Source of the DNA: JALORV01 sp963724365
GTDB taxonomy: Bacteria > Pseudomonadota > Gammaproteobacteria > Burkholderiales > Burkholderiaceae_F
Assembly (NCBI GenBank): GCA_963724365.1
Contig: CAVRUR010000003.1
Coordinates: 124,001 to 188,000, forward strand
DNA length: 64,000 bases
Reading direction: 5' to 3'
The stretch's first letter is position 1. Each line of letters opens with the position of its first letter. The notes under the pieces are model-generated. The model did no database searches, was not told the DNA's origin, and saw nothing but the letters and a program-made list of their open reading frames with translations. Below are positions 38,635 to 47,443 of the stretch, one piece after another. The position numbers and the translations under genes were made by a program.

Positions 38635-40629
38635 ATGAGCCCGCTCGGAATCACGCTGCTGATGCTGGCGGGTTTCGCCGCGTTCGCCTGGCTCGCGTGG
38701 CGCAAGCTCTCGATCGTCGTCGCCCTCGCGCCGGAAGACCGCTTCGACCATCCCTGGGGGCGTCTGAGTCGACTGCTGCAGGTCGGCTTCGGCCAGTCGC
38801 GGCTGTTGACCGGCGACTTCCGTCCCGGGCTCATGCATGCAGTGATCTTCTTCGGCTTCCTGACGCTGCTGGTGCGCAAACTGCATCTGATCGTGATCGG
38901 CTACGCCCCGCTCGCGACGATTCCCGGCACCGCGGGCGGTGTTTACACCGCGTTCAAGGAGCTGATCGAGCTCGCCGTACTCGTGGCCGTTGGCTACGGC
39001 TACTTCAGGCGCTTTGTGCGTCCACCGGCAAGGCTCGAACCGAATCGCGAGGCGATCCTGATCCTGACGCTGATTGCGCTGATCATGATCACCGACTTTG
39101 GCTTCGACGCGTTTCGGTTTGCGCAGCATGTGCAGACAGTCCCCGCGATTGCGCACGAAGCGGCCTGGGCATGGATCGGCGCGCCGTTGTCGACGCTGCT
39201 TTCCGGTCTGTCACCGGCCAGTCTCGACCTGGGCGCGCACGCGTTCTACTGGGTGCAGATGGCAACGGTCTTCACGTTCCTGGCGATCCTGCCGATAGGC
39301 GAGCACTTTCACATCGTCACCGCGTTGCCAACGGTTTACTTTGGTCGCGACGTGCCCGCCAACCGTGTGCCGAGCGTCGATCTCGCGCCAATGATGGACG
39401 ACACGGCCGACCCCGACCAGTTGCAGATCGGCGCGAAGACCGCGCTCGACCTCACCTGGAAGGAGGGTCTGGACGCCTTCACCTGCACTGAGTGCGGACG
39501 CTGCAAGGACGCCTGCCCGACGTTCCTGACCGGCAAGCCGCTTTCGCTGAAGTGGGTCCACGACGAGATCAAGCATCACCTGGTCAAGGAACGAGACACG
39601 ATCCGTGCCGGTGCTCGCGTCCGTCTTCCGGCGCTGGTCCCCAGCGCGATCAGCGAAGAGACGCTGTGGGCATGCACGACCTGCGGCTACTGCGAAGTGG
39701 CCTGCCCGATCCAGCTCGAACACCTGCCGAAGTTCTACCGGTTGCGGCAGCGCCAGGTGATGATGGAGGGCGAATTCCCGCACGAACTGAACCGCGTGTT
39801 CGCCGCCTACGAGTCGCAGGGCAATCCGTGGGGACTGGATGCCGCAACGCGCGGCGACTGGGCGAAGGACCTGGGTGTGCCGATCGTTACCGGCGCCGAC
39901 GAAGTCGCAACGCTCGACTACCTTTACTACGTCGGCTCTGCATCTTCGTTCGATCCGCGCGGCCAGAAGATCGCGCGCGCGTTCGTCAAGGTCGCGCAGG
40001 CGGCCGGGGTCAGGCTCGGCATCCTCGGTGTACAGGAAGGCTCCACCGGCGAGTGCGTACGCCGGCTCGGCAACGAGATGGTGTTCCAGCAACTCGCTAC
40101 CGCGCTGGTCGAATCGCTTAACGCGCTCGGAGTGAAGCGGATCGTCACCTGCGACCCGCATGCCTTCAATGCGCTGAAAAACGAACTGCCGGAGTTCGGC
40201 GGCCACTACGAGGTCGTGCATCACACGCAGGCGATCGACGAGTGGCTGCGCGCCGGCCGGTTACGTGTCGCGCCGACGCACGAGCGCGTGATCTATCACG
40301 AGCCATGCTATCTCGGCCGACACAACGGAGAGTACGAAGCGCCGCGTCGCGTCCTGCGGGCCGTATCAAAAGACACTCCGCTCGAGTTCGACCTCGCGCG
40401 CGACAAGGCGATGTGCTGTGGTGCCGGCGGCGGTCGGATGTGGCTTGAGGAAACGATCGGCACGCGCATCAACGTGCTGCGCGCCGAGCAGGCGCTGGCA
40501 AAGCGGCCGGCGGCGGTGGCCACCGGCTGCCCCTACTGTGCGGTGATGGTCGGTGATGGCTTGGCGCAGAAGGACGACCGCGTCCCCGCGCGCGACATCG
40601 CCGAGTTGGTGGCCGAAGCCCTGCGATAA
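38635..40629 (+). CDS. Membrane FeS/CCG oxidoreductase (ETF:quinone type)
   Basis: 664-aa protein. The N-terminal ~240 residues have about six helices with histidines (LMHAVIFFGFLTLL, IGEHFHIV) as in NarI/DsrM-like haem b subunits. Two [4Fe-4S] motifs follow, CTECGRCKDACP (~283) and CTTCGYCEVACP (~346), then a C-terminal heterodisulfide-reductase-like part with cysteine-rich motifs (YHEPCYLGRHN and MCCGAGGGRMW). The layout matches proteins thought to pass electrons from electron-transfer flavoprotein to the quinone pool during acyl-CoA oxidation. No etfAB genes are in the window, though an AidB-like dehydrogenase gene is at 50 kb. Confidence 0.9.
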   Translation: MSPLGITLLMLAGFAAFAWLAWRKLSIVVALAPEDRFDHPWGRLSRLLQVGFGQSRLLTGDFRPGLMHAVIFFGFLTLLVRKLHLIVIGYAPLATIPGTAGGVYTAFKELIELAVLVAVGYGYFRRFVRPPARLEPNREAILILTLIALIMITDFGFDAFRFAQHVQTVPAIAHEAAWAWIGAPLSTLLSGLSPASLDLGAHAFYWVQMATVFTFLAILPIGEHFHIVTALPTVYFGRDVPANRVPSVDLAPMMDDTADPDQLQIGAKTALDLTWKEGLDAFTCTECGRCKDACPTFLTGKPLSLKWVHDEIKHHLVKERDTIRAGARVRLPALVPSAISEETLWACTTCGYCEVACPIQLEHLPKFYRLRQRQVMMEGEFPHELNRVFAAYESQGNPWGLDAATRGDWAKDLGVPIVTGADEVATLDYLYYVGSASSFDPRGQKIARAFVKVAQAAGVRLGILGVQEGSTGECVRRLGNEMVFQQLATALVESLNALGVKRIVTCDPHAFNALKNELPEFGGHYEVVHHTQAIDEWLRAGRLRVAPTHERVIYHEPCYLGRHNGEYEAPRRVLRAVSKDTPLEFDLARDKAMCCGAGGGRMWLEETIGTRINVLRAEQALAKRPAAVATGCPYCAVMVGDGLAQKDDRVPARDIAELVAEALR

Positions 40630-40633
40630 GTAT

Positions 40634-40652
40634 CCCCCGGCAGAGCCGGGGG
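40634..40652. terminator. Hairpin between convergent genes
   Basis: 8-bp perfect GC-rich stem CCCCCGGC / GCCGGGGG with loop AGA, lying between the plus-strand oxidoreductase (stop 40629) and the minus-strand GYD gene (stop 40666). No T tract, so termination is probable rather than certain. Confidence 0.6.
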
Positions 40653-40665
40653 CCTCCCTCGGTAA

Positions 40666-40959
40666 CTAGGCCAGCTTGCCGAGTATCGAGTTGACTTCGT
40701 CCTTCGAGAACGCGCGCATCGTCTGCGTCCGCACGTTGCCCGCGGAACCAACGCTCATGCCGAACGCGGATACCGCAGCGTCGTCCGGAGCGTCCAGGAT
40801 CACGACCATGTCGTGGGCACCAAGGGTCCAGTAGAACTCCTTGGTCGTGACGCCGAACTTCTTCGCATGCTCCTTGACCGCATCAGCGCGCTTGGTCGTG
40901 TCCTTGACGCCGCGGATGCCCTGATCGGTAAAGCTGCCCAGCACGATGTAGGTCGGCAT
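40666..40959 (-). CDS. GYD domain protein
   Basis: 97-aa protein. MPTYIVLGSFTDQGIRGVKD is the usual opening, then AKKFGVTTKEFYWTLGAHDMV and VSAFGMSVGSAGNVRTQTMR. The family (DUF3303-like/GYD) is widespread, single-domain, and of unknown function; it has a ferredoxin-like dimeric fold. AGGAGACAG precedes ATG 40959. Confidence 0.92.
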   Translation of the reverse strand: MPTYIVLGSFTDQGIRGVKDTTKRADAVKEHAKKFGVTTKEFYWTLGAHDMVVILDAPDDAAVSAFGMSVGSAGNVRTQTMRAFSKDEVNSILGKLA

Positions 40960-41284
40960 GTCTGTCTCCTGATGTCGGTCGCGAGGCCTGGTTGGATTGC
41001 AGTCGGCGGCGTTGACACAGGCCTCGTCTCTGCCCGTCGCCCATCGGCAAAGGAAGCCGCCAGTTGTCGTGGCGGTCGTCCGGTCGAAGATCGGCCAAGA
41101 TACTCCTTGGCCGCGGCGTTGAGCGGGATTTCTTGCAGGTCTGACGGCGCAATGGCCACCACGCGGACTTCCAAGTGCCTCCATCGATGCGGGATGCAAC
41201 GGATCGACACGGCACAGATCCCAGCCTTGCCCGCGGGATGCATTCAAACTATCTTCAGTCAGTCGCAATTGGAATGAGAACACG

Positions 41285-41480
41285 ATGACCGAACCGCAGC
41301 GAGGAGTGCTGTCCTGCAGACATCAAATGATTCCGGAGCTGAAGGAAGTCGAGATCGAGCGCGTCAGATGATTCGGGACTGTCCGCCACTATTCGCAAGG
41401 AGCCAGGCGCTTTGCGGCTGGTGAACCCAGTCTCGGCATGCTTGCGGTGCTGAAAGGGCAGGTGTCCGTCAGTCAGCGCG
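41285..41480 (+). pseudogene. Remnant of a cyclic-nucleotide-binding domain gene
   Basis: From ATG 41285 the frame reads RHQMIPELKEVEIERVR, a TGA at 41369, then FGTVRHYSQGARRFAAGEP and SLGMLAVLKGQVSVSQRDG, where homology stops. This is the N-terminal pattern of a cNMP-binding domain such as those fused to thioredoxin-reductase-like enzymes, cut after ~65 residues. The TGA replaces an expected Arg codon (CGA) in frame, so here a substitution, not an indel, breaks the gene. The rest of the stretch 40960-41761 shows no recognisable gene; ORFs such as 41438-41677 are its continuation. Confidence 0.55.
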
Positions 41481-41761
41481 ATGGCCGCTTTCATCTCGAT
41501 GACCCTGCCGAGTACAACTCACCTGATTGGTGGCGCACCGCGACGCCCACACAGTATGAGACGTTGCCAGCGGATGAACCGACAGCTCGACAATGGAGAG
41601 AAGTGGCTCGCGAAGCCGGTTCTGATCGAGTGGATCGAGGCAGGACTGCCGCCAACGCCGGATCGGCCAAACGGTGATACGACCGGGCCGAAGGGCTGTC
41701 CCGATCATCCTCAGGTAGTGCCGCATGTCGAGTGGCGAGACGAGTCGACGCTCCTGACGTA

Positions 41762-42703
41762 ATGCAACTTCTGCTGTCCCTCGTCGAGCACTATGGACTC
41801 TGGTTGGTCTTTGCCAACGTCCTCGCGCTGCAGCTCGGCCTGCCGCTGCCGGCGTACCCGACCCTGATCCTCGTCGGCGCCGTTGCAGCTCGAGGCGACT
41901 TCACCGTGCCCCAGGTGATTCGGGTTGCAGTCCTGGCAAGCCTCATCGCCGATTTCGCCTGGTATGTCGCCGGCGCCAGGATCGGCCGTCGCGTGCTGCG
42001 TCTGATGTGCCGGCTGTCGCTATCGCCAGACAGCTGCGTGAGCCAGACCGAACGCATCTATGAACGTTGGGGTGCGCCATCGCTGATGATTGCCAAGTTC
42101 GTTCCGGGCTTCGCGGCCGTGGCAACCAGCATGGCCGGCGTCATGCGGACGCGACTTGCGAGTTTTCTGACGTTCGATGCGATTGGCGCACTGCTGTGGA
42201 GCGGCGTGGCCGTCGCGATCGGCTGGGTCTTTCGCGATGCGGTCGGTGAGGTGATCGAAGTCTTCGAGCGGGCCGGTCGCTGGGGACTGGTTGCACTTGC
42301 AGCAGCGCTGCTGCTGTACATCGCCGTCAAGGCGCTGCAGCGCTACCGGCTGATCCGCACTCTCCGAATGGCGCGTGTGACCGTCGAGACGCTGCACGAC
42401 ATGATCGCCCGGGACGAGCGTCCGCTGATCGTCGACGTGCGGTCGCCGACCAGCCAGAGAAAGGGCCGCATCCCGGGCGCAGTGTGGATTGACAGCCATG
42501 CCTTCGACGAGAGCCTCCGCGCCGGCGGACTGATGGACCACGCGGCCGACGAGGTGATCGTCTATTGCGCCTGCCCCAACGAAGCGAGTGCCGCAGCCGT
42601 GGCCAAGAAGCTCATGCGCGCCGGGTTCAGGCGCGTTCGTCCCCTGGCCGGCGGCATCGACGCGTGGGTCGAGAAGGGCTACCGCATTGAAGCAGGCGTC
42701 TAG
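41762..42703 (+). CDS. DedA-family membrane protein fused to a rhodanese domain
   Basis: 313-aa protein. Residues ~1-200 are a DedA/SNARE-associated domain: LPAYPTLILVGAVAARG, ADFAWYVAGARIGRRVL and FVPGFAAVATSMAGVMR, with four to five helices. Residues ~215-313 are a rhodanese module: RPLIVDVRSPTSQRKGRIPG, IVYCACPNEASAAAVAK with the active-site Cys, and RPLAGGIDAW. DedA proteins are linked to lipid carrier flipping and proton-motive force; the rhodanese part may handle sulfur or sense thiols. The start at 41762 gives the natural N-terminus; the frame is open 10 codons upstream. Confidence 0.87.
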   Translation: MQLLLSLVEHYGLWLVFANVLALQLGLPLPAYPTLILVGAVAARGDFTVPQVIRVAVLASLIADFAWYVAGARIGRRVLRLMCRLSLSPDSCVSQTERIYERWGAPSLMIAKFVPGFAAVATSMAGVMRTRLASFLTFDAIGALLWSGVAVAIGWVFRDAVGEVIEVFERAGRWGLVALAAALLLYIAVKALQRYRLIRTLRMARVTVETLHDMIARDERPLIVDVRSPTSQRKGRIPGAVWIDSHAFDESLRAGGLMDHAADEVIVYCACPNEASAAAVAKKLMRAGFRRVRPLAGGIDAWVEKGYRIEAGV

Positions 42704-43433
42704 GCTCCGCCGCCTGAAAGGTGCACTGAAATCGAACGGGCATCCAGTAGCCGCGTCCGACGGACGCCTCGACATTCTCCGAGTTCAATGCAGTCGCACC
42801 CCTCGACGATCTCGACGCCAGCTTCGCGGGATGTCCGCCGACCGGCCGCTGTGCGATCACGGTGGAAAAGCGCTTGATCGTGCCTTCCGGCGCCGGGAAG
42901 TCGTCGAGCCGGTCAACCAGCAACGACCACTCGCCAAAGCTCGTGCGCAGCTCGTCCGCCGGAAACAGGCAGTAGTGCGTGGGGTCGAACATCCGCATGA
43001 AGGTCGTGCCCTCGGTCAGCACATTGACCGCCGCAATGCCGCCTGGTGCTACGGCGCCGCGCAGTTCCCTGAGAACGCGGCGCGCGTCGTCGCAGGCGAA
43101 GAACATCAGCAGTCCGATCGCCACAACGCTGCCGTACGATTCCGCAGCACGCCATTCGGAAAGATCGGCCTGTCGGACGTGGATCGGCAGGCCGGCTGCC
43201 CGGGCGCGACGGTCCAGATCGGCCACGGCGTTGGGACAGGCATCCAGCGCGGTGACGATATGGCCGAGCTTCGCGGCCTCGAAGGCCAGGTTGCCGAGTC
43301 CGCAGCCGAGGTCGAGCACGCTGCCCTGCAGATGCGGCAGCGTCCATTGCTCGAACGGATTGAGCCCGTACTCCGCCGTCGCGATCTGCCGCTCGAACTG
43401 ATGCGCAAAGAAATCGACGCTGCGATTGCTCAT
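42627..43433 (-). CDS. Class I SAM-dependent methyltransferase
   Basis: Methyltransferase of the TehB/UbiE-like kind. It opens MSNRSVDFFAHQFERQI. The SAM-binding motif I is VLDLGCGLGNLAFEAAKLG, with LDACPNAVADLD, and VVAIGLLMFFACDDA at motif IV. The core ends around FSTVIAQRPVGG; the following ~70 residues in this frame look out of phase and overlap the 3' end of the DedA gene. A single indel near 42820 would give a stop at 42700, just tail-to-tail with DedA, which is more natural. The substrate is unknown. It is the last of a minus-strand run that begins with coxD. Confidence 0.75.
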   Translation of the reverse strand: MSNRSVDFFAHQFERQIATAEYGLNPFEQWTLPHLQGSVLDLGCGLGNLAFEAAKLGHIVTALDACPNAVADLDRRARAAGLPIHVRQADLSEWRAAESYGSVVAIGLLMFFACDDARRVLRELRGAVAPGGIAAVNVLTEGTTFMRMFDPTHYCLFPADELRTSFGEWSLLVDRLDDFPAPEGTIKRFSTVIAQRPVGGHPAKLASRSSRGATALNSENVEASVGRGYWMPVRFQCTFQAAEPRRLLQCGSPSRPTRRCRRPGDERA

Positions 43434-43447
43434 CGGCACTGCGAGCG

Positions 43448-43978
43448 TCACCGCTCTGGAACGACGTCGAGCGCAACCAGGAAGCGTGCGACCATGTTGT
43501 AGGTCGCCGTCGCGGCGACGAGTTCGACGATCTCGGTTGGCGAAAGATGCCGTTTCAGTTCCTCGAACACCGGGTCGGGGATCTTCACATCGCGCGTGCT
43601 GGCGATGGCGAATCGGATCACAGCGCGCTGCAGGGGGTCGTACAGCGGGCTTGCTGCCGCCGAATCCGGATCGTCGAGTGCAGCGAGTTGCGCCCCGGAG
43701 GCACCGGCCCTGCCCAGTTCGGGCGCGTGATGGTGGTACTCGTACTCGGCACCGGTCAGCCGGGCGACGACGCAGATCGCGAGTTCACGCAGGAACGGCG
43801 AGAGCGACAGTTCCGTGCGGATCGCGCGCAGGTAGCCGTTCCAGCCGCGCGCCAGGGGCTCCGACCACATCAGCATCCGATCGAGATTGAGCAGCGCGCC
43901 ACCGCGCCTTGCCTCGATCGCAGCGACGAGTTCCCGATCGCGCGGGGCGAGTGCTTCCGTCCAGGGCTCAACTCGCAT
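43448..43978 (-). CDS. Carboxymuconolactone decarboxylase-like (AhpD fold) protein
   Basis: 176-aa protein of the CMD family. The typical core is ELAICVVARLTGAEYEYHHHAPELGRAG, here split as ELAICVVARLTGAEYEYHHH and APELGRAG. FEELKRHLSPTEIVELVAAT follows, with the end YNMVARFLVALDVVP. No CxxC redox pair is present, so it is not a peroxidase partner of the AhpD type; the E/Y/HH set suggests a hydrolase or decarboxylase-like role. Its ATG overlaps the coxG stop (TGATG), so the two are coupled. Confidence 0.85.
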   Translation of the reverse strand: MRVEPWTEALAPRDRELVAAIEARRGGALLNLDRMLMWSEPLARGWNGYLRAIRTELSLSPFLRELAICVVARLTGAEYEYHHHAPELGRAGASGAQLAALDDPDSAAASPLYDPLQRAVIRFAIASTRDVKIPDPVFEELKRHLSPTEIVELVAATATYNMVARFLVALDVVPER

Positions 43979-44520
43979 CAATTGCCTCCAAACAGTCGTT
44001 TCAGAAATTCCCAGAGCGTCGCGAGGAATCCAGGCCGCGCGGCCACGACGGCCGGTGCGCCGGCCGGGGCCGGGTACTTCGCGGCGAGGTCGGCAGCGAA
44101 CGTGCTGAAGAAACGATCGGCCATCGTCGCCGAGGCGGCATCGACCAGCCGCGACCCGATCTGTGCGATCTTGCCGCCGATCGAGGCATTGACCTCGTAC
44201 AGCATGCGGCTCGCGTGAGCGTCGACGGCCTCGAGTCGGACACGCGCCTCACCGCGCGAAAAACCGGCAGCGCCACCCTGCATGTCGAAGCGGATCGTGT
44301 AGGACTCCGGCGCCCGCACTTCGGCGAGTTCTATCTTGCCCTTGAAGCGGGCCTTGACCGGGCCGATGGCGGCATTGACGACCACGTCGTAGGCGTTGTC
44401 GCCGGTGGCAACGAAGCTCTCGCAGCCGGGCACGGCTGCCTTCAGTGCATCGATGTCGTTGAGCGCCGCCCATGCGCCTTCGCGGCTCACCGGCAGCAGT
44501 CGTTCACCTTTCAGTTCCAC
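43978..44520 (-). CDS. coxG: CoxG-like SRPBCC protein
   Basis: 180-aa protein of the CO dehydrogenase subunit G family. It reads MELKGERLLPVSREGAWAAL, then LKAAVPGCESF, GPVKARFKGKIELAE, YTIRFDMQGG, IGGKIAQIGSRLVDAASATM and FFSTFAADLA. A C-terminal hydrophobic stretch (FLATLWEFLKRLF) matches the membrane anchor that recruits the hydroxylase in characterised systems. The start is GTG 44520, overlapping the end of the coxE reading frame. It fits with coxE and coxD upstream and coxMLS at 54-58 kb. Confidence 0.9.
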   Translation of the reverse strand: MELKGERLLPVSREGAWAALNDIDALKAAVPGCESFVATGDNAYDVVVNAAIGPVKARFKGKIELAEVRAPESYTIRFDMQGGAAGFSRGEARVRLEAVDAHASRMLYEVNASIGGKIAQIGSRLVDAASATMADRFFSTFAADLAAKYPAPAGAPAVVAARPGFLATLWEFLKRLFGGN

Positions 44521-46451
44521 TGTCGTGCTCCCCGCCCGGGTGCCATTGCGCGTGCCGGTGCCGTCAACTGCGTTGCCAGGTCTTCCAACGAGCCCAGATT
44601 GTGCACGGGCAGGAATGCATCGACATGCGGCAGCAGCGCACGTACGCCCCCGGCCCGAGGCTCGAAGCCTTCGTAGCGCAGCAACGGATTCAACCAGATC
44701 AGGCGACGACACGACTTCGATAGCCGCTCGGCCTCGTGTTCGAGCGCCTCGGTGTCGCCGTGTTCGAGGCCGTCGGTGACCAGCAGCACGGTCGGATTGC
44801 CATACATGACCCGCCGTGCCCACTTGAGGTTGAACTCATGCAGCGCCTGCGTGATGCGGGTGCCGCCGGACCAGTCGTCGACCGACTGCACGACCGCGCT
44901 CACTGCGACATCGGGATCGCGCGCGGCCAGCTGGCGCGTGATGTGCGTGAGACGCGTGCCGAACAGGAACGAGTGCACACGATGATTGGCCGCGTCCCGC
45001 CCGGCCGTGATCGCATGCAGGAAGTGCAGGAACATGCGCGAATAGCGGCTCATCGAGCCGGAGATGTCGACGATCACGACCAGCGGCTCGGGCCGCGTGC
45101 GGCGGCGGCGATACGTGAGACCGGTGATCTCGCCACCCTGGCGAGCCGAGGCGAGCAGCATGGTGCGCAGGTCGACCCGGTGTCCGCTCGCGGCGGGCCG
45201 TTCCCGGCGCGTCGATCGACGCGCAAAGAAGGGCTCGAAGCGGGCCAGCAGTCGCTTGGCCGCTGCCCATTCGTTCGCACTCATCGTGTCGAAGTCCGCC
45301 TTGCGCAGCTGTTCGCGATCGGTCCACGACAGCGCCGCATCGATCTCGATGCGCTGCGTGTCCTGCGGCGGCTGCGGTGACGGCACGGTCCCCTTGAACA
45401 TCGCATCGGCCAGCCGACGGTTCTCGGGAGGAAGGGCGGCGTCCGCCTTCTGTTTCATCTGTGGCATCAGCAGTTGCATGATCTTGCCCAGCAGGTCCGG
45501 GTCCTTCCAGAAGATGTGGAAGGCCTGGTCGAACAGCGTGCGATGCTCGCCGCGGCTAAGGAAACAGGCTGACAGCACTGAGTAGAAGTCTGCACGCGAG
45601 GCAATGCCTCCGGCACGCAGCGCCTCGTAGGCGAGCAGGACACGGTCCGTGCCGACCGGCAGGCCGGCATCGCGCAGCACGCGCGCGAAGTGCAGGACGT
45701 TGTCCGCAAGCCTTCCGGGCAAGCCGGCACCGGGCGGCGATACGGCACTGGCGCTCGTCATCACTTCATCCTGGGGACGGCCCGCCACGGCGGTCACCGG
45801 ATTCAGCTCCGGTCGTCCACGCGCCGGTCGATCGACCCAATAGCCGGCCGCAACGAGCAGCCACTGTGCCTGGCCGACCCAGGCGATGGCTTCTACCGAT
45901 GGCGGCGGCGGGCCGAACGCGTTTGCCACCTGTATCGCAATCAGCAGCACGGCAAGGACCCACGGCCTGAAGCCGGCTCTCTGGCCGGCGGTCGTGCGCA
46001 GATACACGGCGAAGCAGGCGGCGAACAGTGCGAGCTCGAGTCCCAGTTCCACCCACGGCCAGTTCCAAAGTCCCAGCCCGAGCCGCGGACCGCCGGCAAA
46101 CAGCAACGGCAGGTCGGGCCGGTGCACGAGCAGGTCGAGCGCCCAGTGGCTCACGACGAGCAGGCCCACCACCCATGCGCCGCGCCGCCGCCGCGATACC
46201 GCGTAATACACCGTTCCCAGCAAAGCACCCCAGCCAATGGCACCCAGCAGGCTGTGCGAAATCGGATAGTGCTCGAAGTCGAACGGCGCCCCGCTCAGCG
46301 CAGGATCGATCGCGACCCGCTCGACGCCGAGCAGCAGCAATGTCGGCCACAGCAGGTCGATGAACTGTGCGGCGAGGAAGAGCGTGCCCAGCGAGGTCTG
46401 CGGCGCCGCTCGCTTGGCGGCGAAGCCCACTGCGAAGTGACCGATGAACAT
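44511..46451 (-). CDS. coxE: CoxE VWA protein fused to an N-terminal membrane domain
   Basis: 646 residues in one open frame. Residues 1-~215 are a membrane protein: MFIGHFAVGFAAKRAAPQTS, YPISHSLLGAIGWG, LLVVSHWALDLLVHRPDLPL, with about six helices and the His pattern of YdjM-like metal-dependent hydrolase membrane proteins. From M231 (ATG 45761, AGGATGAAG upstream) follows a full CoxE: LHFARVLRDAGLPVGTDRVL, LVVIVDISGSMSRYSRMFLH (metal-ion adhesion site DISGSMS), and LLVTDGLEHGD. CoxE normally starts at its own ATG, so these may be two coupled genes whose intervening stop was lost, by error or by real fusion. CoxE works with the CoxD ATPase to mature the hydroxylase active site. Confidence 0.85.
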   Translation of the reverse strand: MFIGHFAVGFAAKRAAPQTSLGTLFLAAQFIDLLWPTLLLLGVERVAIDPALSGAPFDFEHYPISHSLLGAIGWGALLGTVYYAVSRRRRGAWVVGLLVVSHWALDLLVHRPDLPLLFAGGPRLGLGLWNWPWVELGLELALFAACFAVYLRTTAGQRAGFRPWVLAVLLIAIQVANAFGPPPPSVEAIAWVGQAQWLLVAAGYWVDRPARGRPELNPVTAVAGRPQDEVMTSASAVSPPGAGLPGRLADNVLHFARVLRDAGLPVGTDRVLLAYEALRAGGIASRADFYSVLSACFLSRGEHRTLFDQAFHIFWKDPDLLGKIMQLLMPQMKQKADAALPPENRRLADAMFKGTVPSPQPPQDTQRIEIDAALSWTDREQLRKADFDTMSANEWAAAKRLLARFEPFFARRSTRRERPAASGHRVDLRTMLLASARQGGEITGLTYRRRRTRPEPLVVIVDISGSMSRYSRMFLHFLHAITAGRDAANHRVHSFLFGTRLTHITRQLAARDPDVAVSAVVQSVDDWSGGTRITQALHEFNLKWARRVMYGNPTVLLVTDGLEHGDTEALEHEAERLSKSCRRLIWLNPLLRYEGFEPRAGGVRALLPHVDAFLPVHNLGSLEDLATQLTAPARAMAPGRGARQWN

Positions 46452-46470
46452 TCCGACTCCGGGCGGGCGG

Positions 46471-47389
46471 TCAGGAGCCGACGGGCGAAATGGAGCGTGC
46501 CTCCTCGCGGATCCGCTCGACGAGGCGCGCCGCCTCGGTGCCCTGCATCTTCGCGATGTCGTCCTGGTACTTCAGCAGAACGCCGAGTGTGTTGTTGACC
46601 GTCTCGGGTTCGAGCGCGACCGCATCGAGTGCCAGCAGCGCGCGCGTCCACTCGATCGTTTCCGCGATACCTGGCAGCTTGTACAGCTCGATGCCTCGCA
46701 GTGACTGCACGAACGCGACGATCTGCCGTGACAGCATTGCACTGGCATCGGGGACCTTGCGCCGGATGATGTCCAGTTCGCGCGCAGCGCTCGGGTAGCC
46801 GACCCAGTGGTACAGGCAGCGGCGCTTGACCGCATCGTGGATCTCGCGCGTGCGGTTCGAGGTGATGACCACGATCGGTGGCGTCTCGGCCTTCACGGTC
46901 TTCCACTCGGGAATCGTGATCTGGAAGTCCGAAAGTACCTCGAGCAGGTAGGCCTCGAACGGCTCGTCGGCGCGATCGAGTTCGTCGATCAGCAATACCG
47001 GCGGCCCTTCGTGCGGCAGCAGCGCACGCAGCAGCGCACGCTCGATCAGGAAGCGTTCGGAGTACAGGTCGCTCGCCAGGCGCTCGCGCGACGACCCCGC
47101 CGCTTCCGCCAGTCGGATCTCGATGAGCTGGCGCGCGACATTCCACTCGTAGGCCGCCGCGTTGATGTCCAGCCCTTCGTAGCACTGCAGGCGGATCAGT
47201 TCCGTGTCGAGCGCGGCGGCGAGAACCTTGGCGATTTCGGTCTTGCCGGTTCCGGGTTCGCCTTCGACGAACAGCGGTCGCTGCAGCTTCAGCGCCAGGA
47301 ATACGGCCGTCGCCAGCTGGCGGTCGGCAACGTAGTCGCGCGAGGCAAGCAGTTCGACGGTGGCGTCGATCGATGTCGGGTGAATTCAT
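46471..47389 (-). CDS. coxD: CoxD-like MoxR AAA+ ATPase, frameshift near the start
   Basis: About 305-residue AAA+ chaperone. Walker A GEPGTGKTEIAK, Walker B VLLIDELDRADEPFEAYLLE, sensor VVITSNRTREIHDAVKRRCL, and HWVGYPS are all seen. The first codons from ATG 47389 read MNSP; then an extra C (CCC for CC, near 47379) breaks the frame. Removing it gives TSIDATVELLASRDYVADRQ, the family N-terminus. In CO dehydrogenase maturation CoxD helps insert sulfur and copper into the molybdenum site; for a form II enzyme a similar sulfuration step is likely. It lies 19 bases upstream of the coxE frame. Confidence 0.88.
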
Positions 47390-47443
47390 GCCCGGACCTT
47401 AGCCGATGTGCGATTGCGTAGCCAGTGCCGCAGCACCCGCCAT

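Noticed and set aside
41438..41677. 79-aa ORF as an independent gene
   Set aside because: Its first residues continue the decayed cNMP-domain frame upstream, and the rest has no support.
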